The notes beneath the pieces are model-generated. The model was not told the origin of the DNA. It saw only the letters and a list, made by a program, of their open reading frames with translations, and searched no databases. Below, in pieces: positions 28,580 to 37,026 of a DNA stretch of 64,000 nucleotides (position 1 is its first letter; every line of letters starts with the position of its first letter). The stretch comes from Halomonas ventosae (GTDB lineage: Bacteria > Pseudomonadota > Gammaproteobacteria > Pseudomonadales > Halomonadaceae), in the NCBI RefSeq assembly GCF_004363555.1, contig NZ_SNZJ01000021.1, forward strand, positions 1 through 64,000, given 5' to 3'. Both the position numbers and the translations under genes were made by a program.

Positions 28580-30098
28580 CGTCCTCGCCCATCGTCGGGT
28601 TGACCAGAATTCGTGCACAGGATGCCAGATCGCCGGCCAGCAGGCCACGCTCTCCCCCCTGCCGGGCCGCCATGTCGGCGGCCAGGGCATGCACCAGCAC
28701 GCCGAGCCGGGCCGCCGCCTCGAGGGGCAGCCCCTGGGCCAGCAACGCGCCCAGGATGCCGGAGAGCGCATCGCCCATGCCGCCACTGGCCATGCCCGGA
28801 TTGCCGTGGGGGCAGACGGCGAGCCCTCCGGGGCCGGCCACCAGGCTGCCGGCGCCCTTGAGCACCACCACCCCGCCGTAGCGCCGCTGCAGGGCCAGGG
28901 CCGCCGCGGGCCGGTCGGCCTCGACCTCGCCGGCGGAGAGCCCTAGCAGGCGGGCGGCCTCGCCGGGGTGCGGCGTCAACACCCACTCCTCGCGATGCTG
29001 GCCGGTGAAGCGGGTCGCCAGCAGGTTGAGGGCGTCGGCGTCCACCACCAGCGGCCTCTCGGCCGAGAGAGCGGCCTGCAGCACGCCCTGCCCCCAGCTG
29101 CCCTGGCCAAGCCCCGGCCCCACCACCAGCACGCCGGCGCGATCCATCAGCCCGTCGAGCTCCCCGGCACCGCGAATGCCGTGGACCATCACCTCGGGGC
29201 GGCGCACCAGGCTTGCGGTCACGTGCTCGGGAGCGGTGGCCAGGCTCACCTTGCCGGCTCCCAGCCGCGCGCAGGCCTCGGCGGCGAGCAGCGCCGCCCC
29301 ACCGAAGCCCGGCGCCCCGCCCAGCACCAGCGCATGGCCGAAGTCGCCCTTGTGGGCACTGCGCTGCCGCGGCGGCAGCCAGGCCGGGATCAGTCCGGCA
29401 TCCAGCAGGCGGGCCGCGGGCACGAGGTCCGCCTCGGCCTCGGCCTCCACCCCCAGGGCTCGGAAGTCGACCTCCCCTACCCTGGCCGGTGCCGCCCCGG
29501 TATGCAGCCCCAGCTTGTCGCCGATAAAGGTCACCGTCCTCGTGGCCTGCACCGCGACACCCAGCACTGTGCCGGTATCGGCATGCAGCCCCGAGGGAAT
29601 GTCGATGGCCAGCACCGGCAGGCCGCTGGCGTTGATGGCCTCGATCGCCTCGCGGACCTCGCCGCGCACCTCGCCGCCGAGGCCGGTGCCCAGCAGGGCA
29701 TCGACGACCAGCTCGCCCTCGAGAACGAGGCCCGAGCGCCAGGGTTCCGCCTCTACCCCGGCCGCCGTCGCCATGTCGGCGGCGCGCCCGGCATCGCCGG
29801 ACAGGGCGTCGCGTGGCTTGAGCAGGATGCGCTGCACGGCGAACCCCTCGGCGGCGGCCATCGCCGCCAGCACGTGTCCATCGCCGCCGTTGTTGCCGCC
29901 GCCGCAGAGCACGCTGAGCGAGCGCACCCCGGGCCAGCGGGCCTTGAGGCTCTGCCAGGCGGCCGCGGCCGCGCGCTGCATCAGGGCGAAGCCCTCGATG
30001 CCGGCGGCGATGGTGCGCCGGTCCAGCTCGCGCACCTGGTCGGCGCAATAGAGCGGCCGCCCGTGACGCTGCCAGTGTTCGAACGACTCGACGGACAT
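28560..30098 (-). CDS. nnr: Bifunctional NAD(P)H-hydrate epimerase / dehydratase
   Basis: A 512-residue metabolite-repair enzyme that rescues hydrated NADH and NADPH. The N-terminal epimerase domain contains GGGNNGGDGHV and DALLGTGL; the C-terminal ribokinase-like ADP-dependent dehydratase contains VLTPHPGEAARLL and NPGMASGGMGDALSG. GGGAG lies eight bases before the chosen ATG. It diverges from queG across 135 bases and is followed by tsaE, the usual yjeF-yjeE arrangement. Confidence 0.96.
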   Translation of the reverse strand: MSVESFEHWQRHGRPLYCADQVRELDRRTIAAGIEGFALMQRAAAAAWQSLKARWPGVRSLSVLCGGGNNGGDGHVLAAMAAAEGFAVQRILLKPRDALSGDAGRAADMATAAGVEAEPWRSGLVLEGELVVDALLGTGLGGEVRGEVREAIEAINASGLPVLAIDIPSGLHADTGTVLGVAVQATRTVTFIGDKLGLHTGAAPARVGEVDFRALGVEAEAEADLVPAARLLDAGLIPAWLPPRQRSAHKGDFGHALVLGGAPGFGGAALLAAEACARLGAGKVSLATAPEHVTASLVRRPEVMVHGIRGAGELDGLMDRAGVLVVGPGLGQGSWGQGVLQAALSAERPLVVDADALNLLATRFTGQHREEWVLTPHPGEAARLLGLSAGEVEADRPAAALALQRRYGGVVVLKGAGSLVAGPGGLAVCPHGNPGMASGGMGDALSGILGALLAQGLPLEAAARLGVLVHALAADMAARQGGERGLLAGDLASCARILVNPTMGEDDAAATR

Positions 30099-30233
30099 CC
30101 GGTGTCTCCCTTGAACGTGATGCTTTACCATGGAGTGTAAGTGCTTCACGCCACGCGCCAAGCCCCCCGGCGGCAGAATCAGCGCCGGCACCCCTTCTTG
30201 CTCATTCTTTTCAACAATGACGGTTTATCGCTC

Positions 30234-31340
30234 ATGAGCGCCCCGGCGCCGATTCCCGACACCCCGTCCGACCTCCAGGCCCTGGCCGACCGGATCAGGA
30301 CCTGGGGCCGCGAGCTCGGCTTCCAGCAGCTGGGCATCACCGACGTCGACCTGGCCGAGGACGAGCAGCGCCTGGCGCGCTGGCTCGGGGCCGGCCACCA
30401 CGGCGAGATGGCCTTCATGGCCAAGCACGGTACCAAGCGCACCCGACCGGCGGAGCTGGTCCCCGGCACCGTGCGGGTGATCAGCGTGCGCCTCGACTAC
30501 CTGCCCGCCGAGGTGGAAACGGCCAAGGTGCTCGGTCGGCCGCAGACCGCCTACGTCTCCCGCTACGCCACGGGGCGCGACTACCACAAGCTGATGCGCA
30601 AGCGGCTGGCCACCCTGGCGAAATGGATCGAGGCCGAGGTCGGCTCCTTCGGCTACCGCGCCTTCGTCGACTCCGCGCCGGTGATGGAACGGGCCCTGGC
30701 CCGCAAGGCGGGGCTGGGCTGGTTCGGCAAGAACGCCATGCTGCTCAACCCCAGGGCCGGCTCGCTGTTCTTCCTGGGCGAGCTCTATACCGACCTGCCG
30801 CTGCCGGTGGACGCCCCCTTCGAGGGCGACCACTGCGGCAGTTGCAGCGCCTGTCGCACCGCCTGCCCCACCGGCGCCATCGTCGAGGACCGGGTAGTGG
30901 ATGCCCGGGCCTGCATCTCCTACCTGACCATCGAGCTTCACGGTGCCATTCCCGAGCGTTTCCGTGCGGCCATGGGCAACCGGGTGTTCGGCTGCGACGA
31001 CTGTCAGCTGGTCTGCCCCTTCACCCGCTTTACCCGGGTCTCCCGCGAGGCCGACTTCGCTCCCCGCCACGACCTGGACCGCGCGAGCCTGGTCTCGCTG
31101 TTCGCCTGGGGCGAGGAGGAGTTCCTGGAGAAGACCGCCGGCAGCCCGATCCGCCGCATCGGCTACGAGCGCTGGCTGCGCAACCTCGCCGTGGGGCTCG
31201 GCAACGCCCCCTGGAGCGAGGCCGTGGAGGCCGCCCTGTGGGCGCGCCTGCCCTACCCCTCCGCCCTGGTACGCGAACACGTGCGCTGGGCACTGGCCCG
31301 CCAGCGGGAGAAGCGCCAGCGGCTTATCGCCGCCGGCTAA
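30234..31340 (+). CDS. queG: Epoxyqueuosine reductase
   Basis: A 368-residue cobalamin- and iron-sulfur-dependent reductase for the last step of queuosine synthesis in tRNA. Two ferredoxin-type clusters are visible: CGSCSACRTACPTGAI and CDDCQLVCPFTR. The catalytic Asp lies in FVDSAPVMERALARKAGLGWFGKN. The start is uncertain: MSAPAPIPDT has no clear Shine-Dalgarno sequence, while an upstream in-frame ATG adds 31 non-conserved residues. The stop codon runs straight into eight copies of an eight-base repeat. Divergent from nnr. Confidence 0.94.
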   Translation: MSAPAPIPDTPSDLQALADRIRTWGRELGFQQLGITDVDLAEDEQRLARWLGAGHHGEMAFMAKHGTKRTRPAELVPGTVRVISVRLDYLPAEVETAKVLGRPQTAYVSRYATGRDYHKLMRKRLATLAKWIEAEVGSFGYRAFVDSAPVMERALARKAGLGWFGKNAMLLNPRAGSLFFLGELYTDLPLPVDAPFEGDHCGSCSACRTACPTGAIVEDRVVDARACISYLTIELHGAIPERFRAAMGNRVFGCDDCQLVCPFTRFTRVSREADFAPRHDLDRASLVSLFAWGEEEFLEKTAGSPIRRIGYERWLRNLAVGLGNAPWSEAVEAALWARLPYPSALVREHVRWALARQREKRQRLIAAG

Positions 31341-31404
31341 GCGGCCAAGCGGCCAAGCGGCCAAGCGGCCAAGCGGCCAAGCGGCCAAGCGGCCAAGCGG
31401 CCAA
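31341..31404. repeat. Eight tandem copies of GCGGCCAA abutting the queG stop
   Basis: Eight perfect copies of an eight-base unit begin with the first base after the queG stop codon. A terminator-like hairpin follows after 25 bases, then two copies of a 14-base unit that touch the stop codon of convergent orn. The same layout is found at 38068-38218. Copy number is likely to vary by slippage. Confidence 0.95.
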
Positions 31405-31429
31405 CACGGTGAGTTGCTCTCGAGCAATA

Positions 31430-31461
31430 GCCAACCCCACGGCAATGGCCTCGGGGTTGGC
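31430..31461. terminator. Hairpin between convergent queG and orn
   Basis: A nine-base perfect stem GCCAACCCC/GGGGTTGGC has a 14-base loop and is followed by CTTGTAG on the plus strand. It lies midway between convergent stops, so a bidirectional terminator is likely, although the T tract is weak. Confidence 0.55.
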
Positions 31462-31491
31462 TTGTAGCTCGGCGCTTGCAACTCGGCGCTA
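31462..31491. repeat. Two copies of a CTTGTAGCTCGGCG unit at the orn stop
   Basis: CTTGTAGCTCGGCG is followed by CTTGCAACTCGGCG and then CT, which runs into the orn stop codon. The same pair of 14-base units lies at 38188-38217 before the leuA stop, and a looser version precedes the parE stop near 44755-44787. Confidence 0.7.
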
Positions 31492-32109
31492 CTCTTCCTC
31501 GTCGCTCTCGTCCTCCGCCAGACGCAGGAAGGTGCGGCGATAGTGCGCCAGCTCGGCGATGGACTCCTTGATGTCGTCCATGGCGAGGTGCACGTTGCGC
31601 TTCTGGAAGCCGACCAGCGCCCCCGGATTCCAGCGCTTGGCCAGCTCCTTCAGGGTCGAGACGTCCAGGTTGCGGTAGTGGAAGAAGGCCAGCAGCTCGG
31701 GCATCTCCCGCTCCAGGAAGCGGCGGTCCTGGTGGATGCTGTTGCCGCACATGGGCGAGGTCCCGGGGACGACATGCGCCTCGAGGAAGGCAAGCGTCTG
31801 CCGTTCGGCCTCGGCGGTATCGACCGGGCTCTCCTTCACCCGCTTCACCAGGCCGGAGGCGCCGTGGGTCCGGGTGTTCCACTCGTCCATCGCCGCCAGC
31901 AGCGCATCGGGCTGATGCACCGCGATCACCGGCCCCTCGGCGACGACATTGAGCTCGCTGTCGGTGACCAGGGTCGCCACCTCGATGATCCGCTCGCGGT
32001 TCGGGTCGAGTCCGGTCATCTCCAGGTCGATCCAGACCAGGCGCTGACGACGCGGGTCCCGGGTGTCGGAGGAGGTGTCGGAGGCCTCGGAGGAAGGGTG
32101 GTCTGCCAT
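31489..32109 (-). CDS. orn: Oligoribonuclease
   Basis: A 206-residue DEDDh 3'-5' exoribonuclease that degrades short RNAs, including pGpG from cyclic di-GMP turnover. Exo motifs are clear: [10 protein letters not shown], then [11 protein letters not shown], then HLAMDDI. The family core begins at about residue 24; the N-terminal 20 residues are polar and specific to this group. AAGGA lies upstream of the chosen ATG. Divergent from rsgA over 85 bases, a conserved pairing in gammaproteobacteria. Its pGpG role makes it relevant to the PilZ-controlled operon in the window. Confidence 0.96.
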   Translation of the reverse strand: MADHPSSEASDTSSDTRDPRRQRLVWIDLEMTGLDPNRERIIEVATLVTDSELNVVAEGPVIAVHQPDALLAAMDEWNTRTHGASGLVKRVKESPVDTAEAERQTLAFLEAHVVPGTSPMCGNSIHQDRRFLEREMPELLAFFHYRNLDVSTLKELAKRWNPGALVGFQKRNVHLAMDDIKESIAELAHYRRTFLRLAEDESDEEE

Positions 32110-32194
32110 AGGAGTTCCTTGCGTGGGCCCGCTGACGACAGCGGACACCTTGGGTGAGTACAATGAGGCCCATTGTAGCGAGCCTTAGGCCCCC

Positions 32195-33232
32195 ATGAGC
32201 AAACGCAAGTTGAGCCGCCAGCAGCGCTGGCGCATCGAGAAGGTCCAGGCAGAGCGCGCCCGACGCGCAGACCGGCGCGACTCCCGGGACGGGGAGAAGC
32301 TGGCCGCCGGCGAGTACGGGCCCGAGCAGGGCGGCCGGGTGATCGCCCACTTCGGCCGCACCCTGGACGTGCGGCCCGACCAGGACGGTGAGACCGTGCG
32401 TTGCCACCTGCGCGCCAACCTCGAGGGACTGGTGACCGGCGACCGGGTGATCTGGCGCGCCGCCCATGACGCCAGTGACGGCGTGGTGGTGGCCCGGGGC
32501 GAGCGCGACAACGTCCTGGAGCGCCCCGATGCCCGCGGCCAGCTCAAGCCCGTGGCCGCCAACATCGACCAGATCCTGATCGTCTTCGCGGTGGAGCCGG
32601 CGCCCCATGCCAACCTGATCGACCGCTACCTGGTGGCCGCCGAGGCCACCGGCATCGCCCCGGTACTGGTGCTCAACAAGGTCGACCTGCTGCCGGCACA
32701 CGGCGGTGAACTGCGCGACCTGCTGGGGCGCTACGAGGGCCTGGGCTACCCGGTGGTCACCACCACCATCGAGCGCGAGGGCGGACTCTCGGCCCTGCAT
32801 GCGCGGCTGGCCGGACGCACTTCGGTCTTCGTGGGTCAGAGCGGCGTGGGCAAGTCCTCGCTGATCGACCGCCTGCTGCCGGACGAGGAACTCCGCATCG
32901 GGGCGCTGTCAAAGGACACGCGCAAGGGCACCCATACCACTACCACCGCGCGCCTCTACGCCCTGCCGAGCCCCGCCTCGGGCGAAACCAGCGAGGGCGA
33001 GCTGATCGACTCGCCGGGGATCCGCGAGTTCGGCCTGGGCCATCTGGACGAGGAGCAGGTCACCGAGGGCTTCATCGAGTTCCGCGACTTCCTGGGTCAC
33101 TGCCGCTTCCGCGACTGCCGCCACCGCCATGAGCCGGGCTGCGCGCTGCTCGCCGCCGTGGAGCGGGGCGATATCCATCCCGAACGCTTTGCCAGCTACC
33201 GACGCATCCTCGAGAGTCTCGGGGAGGCCTGA
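32195..33232 (+). CDS. rsgA: Small ribosomal subunit GTPase RsgA
   Basis: A 345-residue circularly permuted GTPase that acts late in 30S maturation. An N-terminal basic tail and OB-fold are followed by G4 NKVD, then G1 GQSGVGKSS, G2/G3 region with KGTHTTT and DSPG, and finally a zinc-binding domain CRFRDCRHRHEPGC. The order of motifs shows the permutation. Divergent from orn. Downstream, a hairpin (CAGGTGCC 33236-33243 with 33254-33261) separates it from the rhodanese gene. Confidence 0.97.
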   Translation: MSKRKLSRQQRWRIEKVQAERARRADRRDSRDGEKLAAGEYGPEQGGRVIAHFGRTLDVRPDQDGETVRCHLRANLEGLVTGDRVIWRAAHDASDGVVVARGERDNVLERPDARGQLKPVAANIDQILIVFAVEPAPHANLIDRYLVAAEATGIAPVLVLNKVDLLPAHGGELRDLLGRYEGLGYPVVTTTIEREGGLSALHARLAGRTSVFVGQSGVGKSSLIDRLLPDEELRIGALSKDTRKGTHTTTTARLYALPSPASGETSEGELIDSPGIREFGLGHLDEEQVTEGFIEFRDFLGHCRFRDCRHRHEPGCALLAAVERGDIHPERFASYRRILESLGEA

Positions 33233-33307
33233 CGCCAGGTGCCTGCCTCTAAAGGCACCTGAATCAAGGAGTCGATTTTACGGAGCTGAATTTAAGGAGA
33301 ATGTGCC

Positions 33308-34150
33308 ATGAGTTCCGAAGACAACCTGCTCCCGCTGATCATCGAGCCCGACCAGCTCGCCGAGCACCTGGACGAGCCGTCGCTGCTGGTCATCGACGTG
33401 CCGCTCAGGGCCGAGAGCTACGGCGAGGGGCATGTCCCGGGCGCCGTCTTCCTGGATCATCGCCTGCTGATGCGCGGCGAGGACCCGGCTGGCAATAGCG
33501 TGCCCAACGAGGTGCCCACGGTCCAGGCGCTCTCCCGGCTGTTCTCGTCGCTCGGCCTGACCCGGGACACCCATGTGGTCGCCTACGACGACGAGGGGGG
33601 CGGCTGGGCCGGGCGCCTGCTGTGGACCCTGGAGCTGATCGGCCACACCCGCTACTCCTATCTCAATGGCGGCATCCATGCCTGGCGGGAGGCCGCCCGG
33701 CCCGTCTCCACCGAGCCAAGCGCTCCCCGTCCCAGCGACTACGAGGCGGAGATCCTGCACCCCGAGGTCGCCATCGATCGTCTCGAGCTCCAGGAGCGCC
33801 TGGGCGAGAAGGGGTTCGCCGTCTGGGATGCCCGCTCGCGGGCCGAGTACGACGGCGAGAAGGGTAACAACACGCGCCTCGGCCATATCCCGGGGGCGGT
33901 GAACATGGAGTGGACCGACGCCATGGACCGCGAGCATGGCCTGCGGATCCGCGACTATGCGGAGCTCGTCACCGAGCTCGAGGCGCTGGGCCTGACCCCT
34001 GACATGGAAGTGGTCACCCACTGCCAGAGTCACCACCGCAGCGGCTTCACCTGGCTGGTGGGCAAGGCGCTGGGCTTCGAGAAGATCCGCGGCTATGCCG
34101 GCTCCTGGAAGGAGTGGGGCAACCGCGACGATACGCCGATCGAGACATAG
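33308..34150 (+). CDS. Thiosulfate sulfurtransferase (two-domain rhodanese)
   Basis: A 280-residue tandem rhodanese. The N-terminal domain is inactive (no Cys in the loop around residue 100); the C-terminal domain has the catalytic loop CQSHHRSG with Cys239. This loop and the ending AGSWKEWGNRDDTPIE match RhdA-type thiosulfate:cyanide sulfurtransferases of pseudomonads more closely than mercaptopyruvate-type SseA (CGSGVTA). It is cytoplasmic. AAGGAG precedes the ATG, and psd follows nine bases later, the order found in Pseudomonas. Confidence 0.93.
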   Translation: MSSEDNLLPLIIEPDQLAEHLDEPSLLVIDVPLRAESYGEGHVPGAVFLDHRLLMRGEDPAGNSVPNEVPTVQALSRLFSSLGLTRDTHVVAYDDEGGGWAGRLLWTLELIGHTRYSYLNGGIHAWREAARPVSTEPSAPRPSDYEAEILHPEVAIDRLELQERLGEKGFAVWDARSRAEYDGEKGNNTRLGHIPGAVNMEWTDAMDREHGLRIRDYAELVTELEALGLTPDMEVVTHCQSHHRSGFTWLVGKALGFEKIRGYAGSWKEWGNRDDTPIET

Positions 34151-34159
34151 GACACCCCC

Positions 34160-35005
34160 TTGCCACTCTCCCGACTGTTTGCCCTGATCCAGTACCCGCT
34201 GCCCCACCACCTGCTCTCGCGGCTGGTGGGTGCGCTCGCCGACTGCCGACTGCCGTGGCTGAAGAATGCGCTTATCCGCGCCTTCATCCGGCAGTTCCGC
34301 GTCGACATGGACGAGGCCGCCGAGCCCGACCCGACGGCCTATGCCACCTTCAACGACTTCTTCACCCGCGCCCTGGAGGAGGACGCCCGCCCCCTCGGCG
34401 AAGGCCTGGTCTCCCCCGCCGACGGCACCCTCTCGCAGTTCGGTGCCGTCGAGGCCGGCCAGCTGCTCCAGGCCAAGGGCCACCGCTTCTCGATGATGGA
34501 GCTGCTCGGCGACGACGGCGAGGCGGCGCGCCGCTACCTCGACGGCAGCTTTGCCACCGTCTACCTCTCGCCGAGCGACTACCACCGGGTCCACATGCCC
34601 GCCAGCGGCACCCTCACCGAGATGGTCTACGTGCCGGGCCGGCTGTTCTCGGTGAATGCCGCCACCACCGAGCATGTGCCCAACCTCTTCGCCCGCAACG
34701 AGCGGCTGGTGTGCCACTTCGACACCGAGCACGGCCCCATGGTGGTGGTGCTGGTCGGGGCGATGATCGTCGCCGCCATCGAGACGGTCTGGGCCGGCCA
34801 GATCACCCCGCTCTCCGGCGAGGTGCAGCGCGTGCGCTTCGACACCCCGGTGCGCCTCGAGAAGGGCGAGGAGATGGGCCGCTTCAAGCTCGGCTCCACG
34901 GTGGTGATGGCGTTCAGCGAGCCGGTCACCTTCACCGGCGACCTCGCGCCGGCCACCAAGGTGCGGATGGGGCAGTCACTGGGAGCATTACGGCAGGACA
35001 GTTAG
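34160..35005 (+). CDS. psd: Phosphatidylserine decarboxylase proenzyme
   Basis: A 281-residue membrane-associated enzyme that makes phosphatidylethanolamine. Self-cleavage occurs in the LGST motif between Gly245 and Ser246, producing the pyruvoyl group; Asp88 in SPADGT and His142/His145 in YHRVH complete the active site. Initiation is at TTG with AGGA six bases upstream, supported by the family-typical beginning [15 protein letters not shown]. The stop codon is followed at once by a dispersed repeat element. Convergent with epmA. Confidence 0.95.
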   Translation: MPLSRLFALIQYPLPHHLLSRLVGALADCRLPWLKNALIRAFIRQFRVDMDEAAEPDPTAYATFNDFFTRALEEDARPLGEGLVSPADGTLSQFGAVEAGQLLQAKGHRFSMMELLGDDGEAARRYLDGSFATVYLSPSDYHRVHMPASGTLTEMVYVPGRLFSVNAATTEHVPNLFARNERLVCHFDTEHGPMVVVLVGAMIVAAIETVWAGQITPLSGEVQRVRFDTPVRLEKGEEMGRFKLGSTVVMAFSEPVTFTGDLAPATKVRMGQSLGALRQDS

Positions 35006-35125
35006 CGAGGGGCGCCGGGGACAGGTCGTAGAGGGGGTCCGGAGACCAGGGATGGCGGAGGTAGCGTACAAGGATGTATTCACAGCGCCCCATCGACGGT
35101 CCGGCGCTCCGGGGCCTGTCCCCGG
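35006..35125 (+). repeat. Dispersed intergenic repeat, copy A
   Basis: The element begins right after the psd stop and is bounded by 11-base inverted arms CCGGGGACAGG (35015-35025) and CCTGTCCCCGG (35115-35125). Internal blocks CCAGGGATGGC, GGTAGCG and TCACAGCGCC recur in the same order on the minus strand at 44646-44757. It carries no gene. The function is unknown. Confidence 0.7.
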
Positions 35126-35170
35126 GTCAGCCCCGAGCGGCGAAGTCTGGATAACGCAATTGGCTTGCCA

Positions 35171-36157
35171 CTAACAGCGCGGGGTAGCGAAGGCGATGAC
35201 CTCCGCCACGCTCGCCTTGCCCAGCGCCAGCTGGATCAGCCGGTCGAGGCCCAGCGCCACGCCGCTGCCCTCGGGCATCCCATGCGCCAGGGCGGCCAGC
35301 AGGCGCTGGTCCACGTCCACCTCCGGCAGGCCCGCGGCAAGGCGGTCGGCGTTGTCCTGCTCGAAGCGCGCCGCCTGCTCCTCGGCGTCGGTGAGCTCGT
35401 CGTAGCCGTTGGCGAGCTCCAGCCCTTCCAGATAGAGCTCGAAGCGCGAGGCCACCCGGGCGCCGTCCTCGGGGTCGCGATGGTGGCGCGCCAGGGCGGC
35501 CTGACTGGCCGGATAGTCCACGACCACCTCGAGCCCCTCTCGCCCGAGATGGGGCTCGATCGCAAGGCTCATCAGCAGGTCGAGGCAGCCGTCGCGGTCG
35601 CTGTCGGCCATGTCCAGGCCGCCCACCTCGCCGGCCCGACGCCGCAGCTCGGCAAGCGGGGCGGTGAAGGGGTCGATGGCCAGGTGCTCGCGGAACAGCT
35701 CGCGGTAGCGGCGTCGCCGCAGCGGGCCCGGCTTATCCCCCCGTTCTCGGCCAAGCACGGTGCGGACCAGGGCAGCGGTCTCCTCGATGAGGGCATCGAG
35801 CGCAAGCCCGGGGCGATACCACTCCAGCATGGTGAACTCGAGATTGTGGCGCCGCCCCACCTCACCATCGCGAAAGCTCCTGGCCAGTTGGAAGATCGGC
35901 CCCGAGCCGGCGGCCAGCAGCCGCTTCATGGCGAACTCCGGGGAGGTCTGCAGCCAGAGCCGCTCGCGCCCGGCCGGCGTGGTCGCCTCCGCGGACAAGG
36001 AGGCCAGGTGCACCTCGGTGCTGCCGCCGTGGCCCAGCACCGGCGTCTCCACCTCCAGCACGCCGCGCTCGGCGAAGAAGACACGCACCTCGGCCAGCAG
36101 GCGGGCCCGCTCGTGCAGGGTCTCGATCGTCGCCGTGGGGCGCCAGTCGTCCGTCAT
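35171..36157 (-). CDS. epmA: EF-P beta-lysine--lysine ligase EpmA
   Basis: A 328-residue class II lysyl-tRNA-synthetase paralogue without an anticodon-binding domain. It attaches beta-lysine to Lys34 of EF-P. Class II motif 2 (FQLARSFRDGEVGRRHNLEFTMLEWY) and motif 3 (GVALGLDRLIQLALG) are intact. The gene faces psd at its end and lies downstream of efp on the same strand, separated by 194 bases carrying a cruciform-like repeat. Together with efp and epmB the complete modification pathway is present. Confidence 0.96.
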   Translation of the reverse strand: MTDDWRPTATIETLHERARLLAEVRVFFAERGVLEVETPVLGHGGSTEVHLASLSAEATTPAGRERLWLQTSPEFAMKRLLAAGSGPIFQLARSFRDGEVGRRHNLEFTMLEWYRPGLALDALIEETAALVRTVLGRERGDKPGPLRRRRYRELFREHLAIDPFTAPLAELRRRAGEVGGLDMADSDRDGCLDLLMSLAIEPHLGREGLEVVVDYPASQAALARHHRDPEDGARVASRFELYLEGLELANGYDELTDAEEQAARFEQDNADRLAAGLPEVDVDQRLLAALAHGMPEGSGVALGLDRLIQLALGKASVAEVIAFATPRC

Positions 36158-36256
36158 CTTCCGACCTCCAGAACCGCCAAGGCCACGCCGTTAGCGTGGC
36201 CTTGAGAGCTTTATCAACAAAGCTATCGCCCTCTCCGAGCGATGCTCAGACTAGGC

Positions 36257-36316
36257 GAATCCCGAGTAAGGCGGCGGAGTTTAGCAGCGCTAAATGAGCA
36301 AGCCGTCTCGGGATTC
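36257..36316. repeat. Cruciform-like intergenic repeat between efp and epmA
   Basis: Outer arms GAATCCCGAG (36257-36266) and CTCGGGATTC (36307-36316) enclose an inner stem TTTAGC/GCTAAA (36280-36285 with 36289-36294). On the minus strand the inside reads CTCATTTAGC...GCTAAACTCCG, related to the core at 147-170. It may act as an RNA hairpin in an efp-epmA transcript. Confidence 0.6.
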
Positions 36317-36351
36317 AACGACGTATGAGCGAGCGCAGGAAGGGCCGCACC

Positions 36352-36918
36352 TCAGGCGCGGGAGACGTACTCGCCGGACCGCGTATCCACCTTCAGCACC
36401 TCGCCCTCGTTGATGAACAGCGGCACGCGAACCACGGCGCCGGAGGAGAGGGTCGCCGGCTTGGAGCCGCCCTGGGCGGTGTCACCCTTGAGGCCCGGGT
36501 CGGTCTCGGTCACTTCCAGCTCGATGAAGTTCGGCGGGGTGACGTTGATCACGTTGTCGTTCCACAGGGTCACGGTGTAGGGGACCTGCTCCTTGAGCCA
36601 CTTCTCGGTATCCCCCAGGGCCTTCTTCTCCACGGCGTACTGCTCGAAGGAACCGTCGGTCTTCATGAAGTACCACATGTCACCGTCGGTGTAGAGGTAC
36701 TCCATCTCCAGCTCGAGGACGTCGGCAGCCTCCAGGGAGTCGCCGGACTTGAAGGTGCGCTCCCAGACGCGGCCGGTCATCAGGTTGCGCAGCTTGACGC
36801 GGTTGAAGGCCTGCCCCTTGCCGGGCTTGACCAGCTCGTTCTCGACGATGCTGCACGGGTCGCCGTCCAGCATCACCTTCAGACCGCCCTTGAATTCGTT
36901 GGTAGAATAGTTGGCCAT
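36352..36918 (-). CDS. efp: Translation elongation factor P
   Basis: A 188-residue ribosome-binding factor that relieves stalling at polyproline. Three domains are evident; the modified tip residue is Lys34 in KPGKGQAF, exactly the position and sequence expected for beta-lysylation by EpmA/EpmB. The C-terminal RSGEYVSRA is typical. The frame stays open upstream to 37638, but the family start [12 protein letters not shown] fixes this ATG. It is divergent from epmB over 108 bases. Confidence 0.97.
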   Translation of the reverse strand: MANYSTNEFKGGLKVMLDGDPCSIVENELVKPGKGQAFNRVKLRNLMTGRVWERTFKSGDSLEAADVLELEMEYLYTDGDMWYFMKTDGSFEQYAVEKKALGDTEKWLKEQVPYTVTLWNDNVINVTPPNFIELEVTETDPGLKGDTAQGGSKPATLSSGAVVRVPLFINEGEVLKVDTRSGEYVSRA

Positions 36919-37026
36919 GATGTCTAACCCATATTCGAGCGCGCCACCGGCACTGGCCGGGGGCGCGCGCAAGCAGATGAAAGTCGACGGGGAACTCGCC
37001 CCCGTCCGCATTGACTGGTGTGTCGC

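Noticed and set aside
31341..31404. Possible CRISPR array
   Set aside because: Units are eight bases and contiguous with no spacers, so this is a simple tandem repeat; the same applies to 38068-38123.
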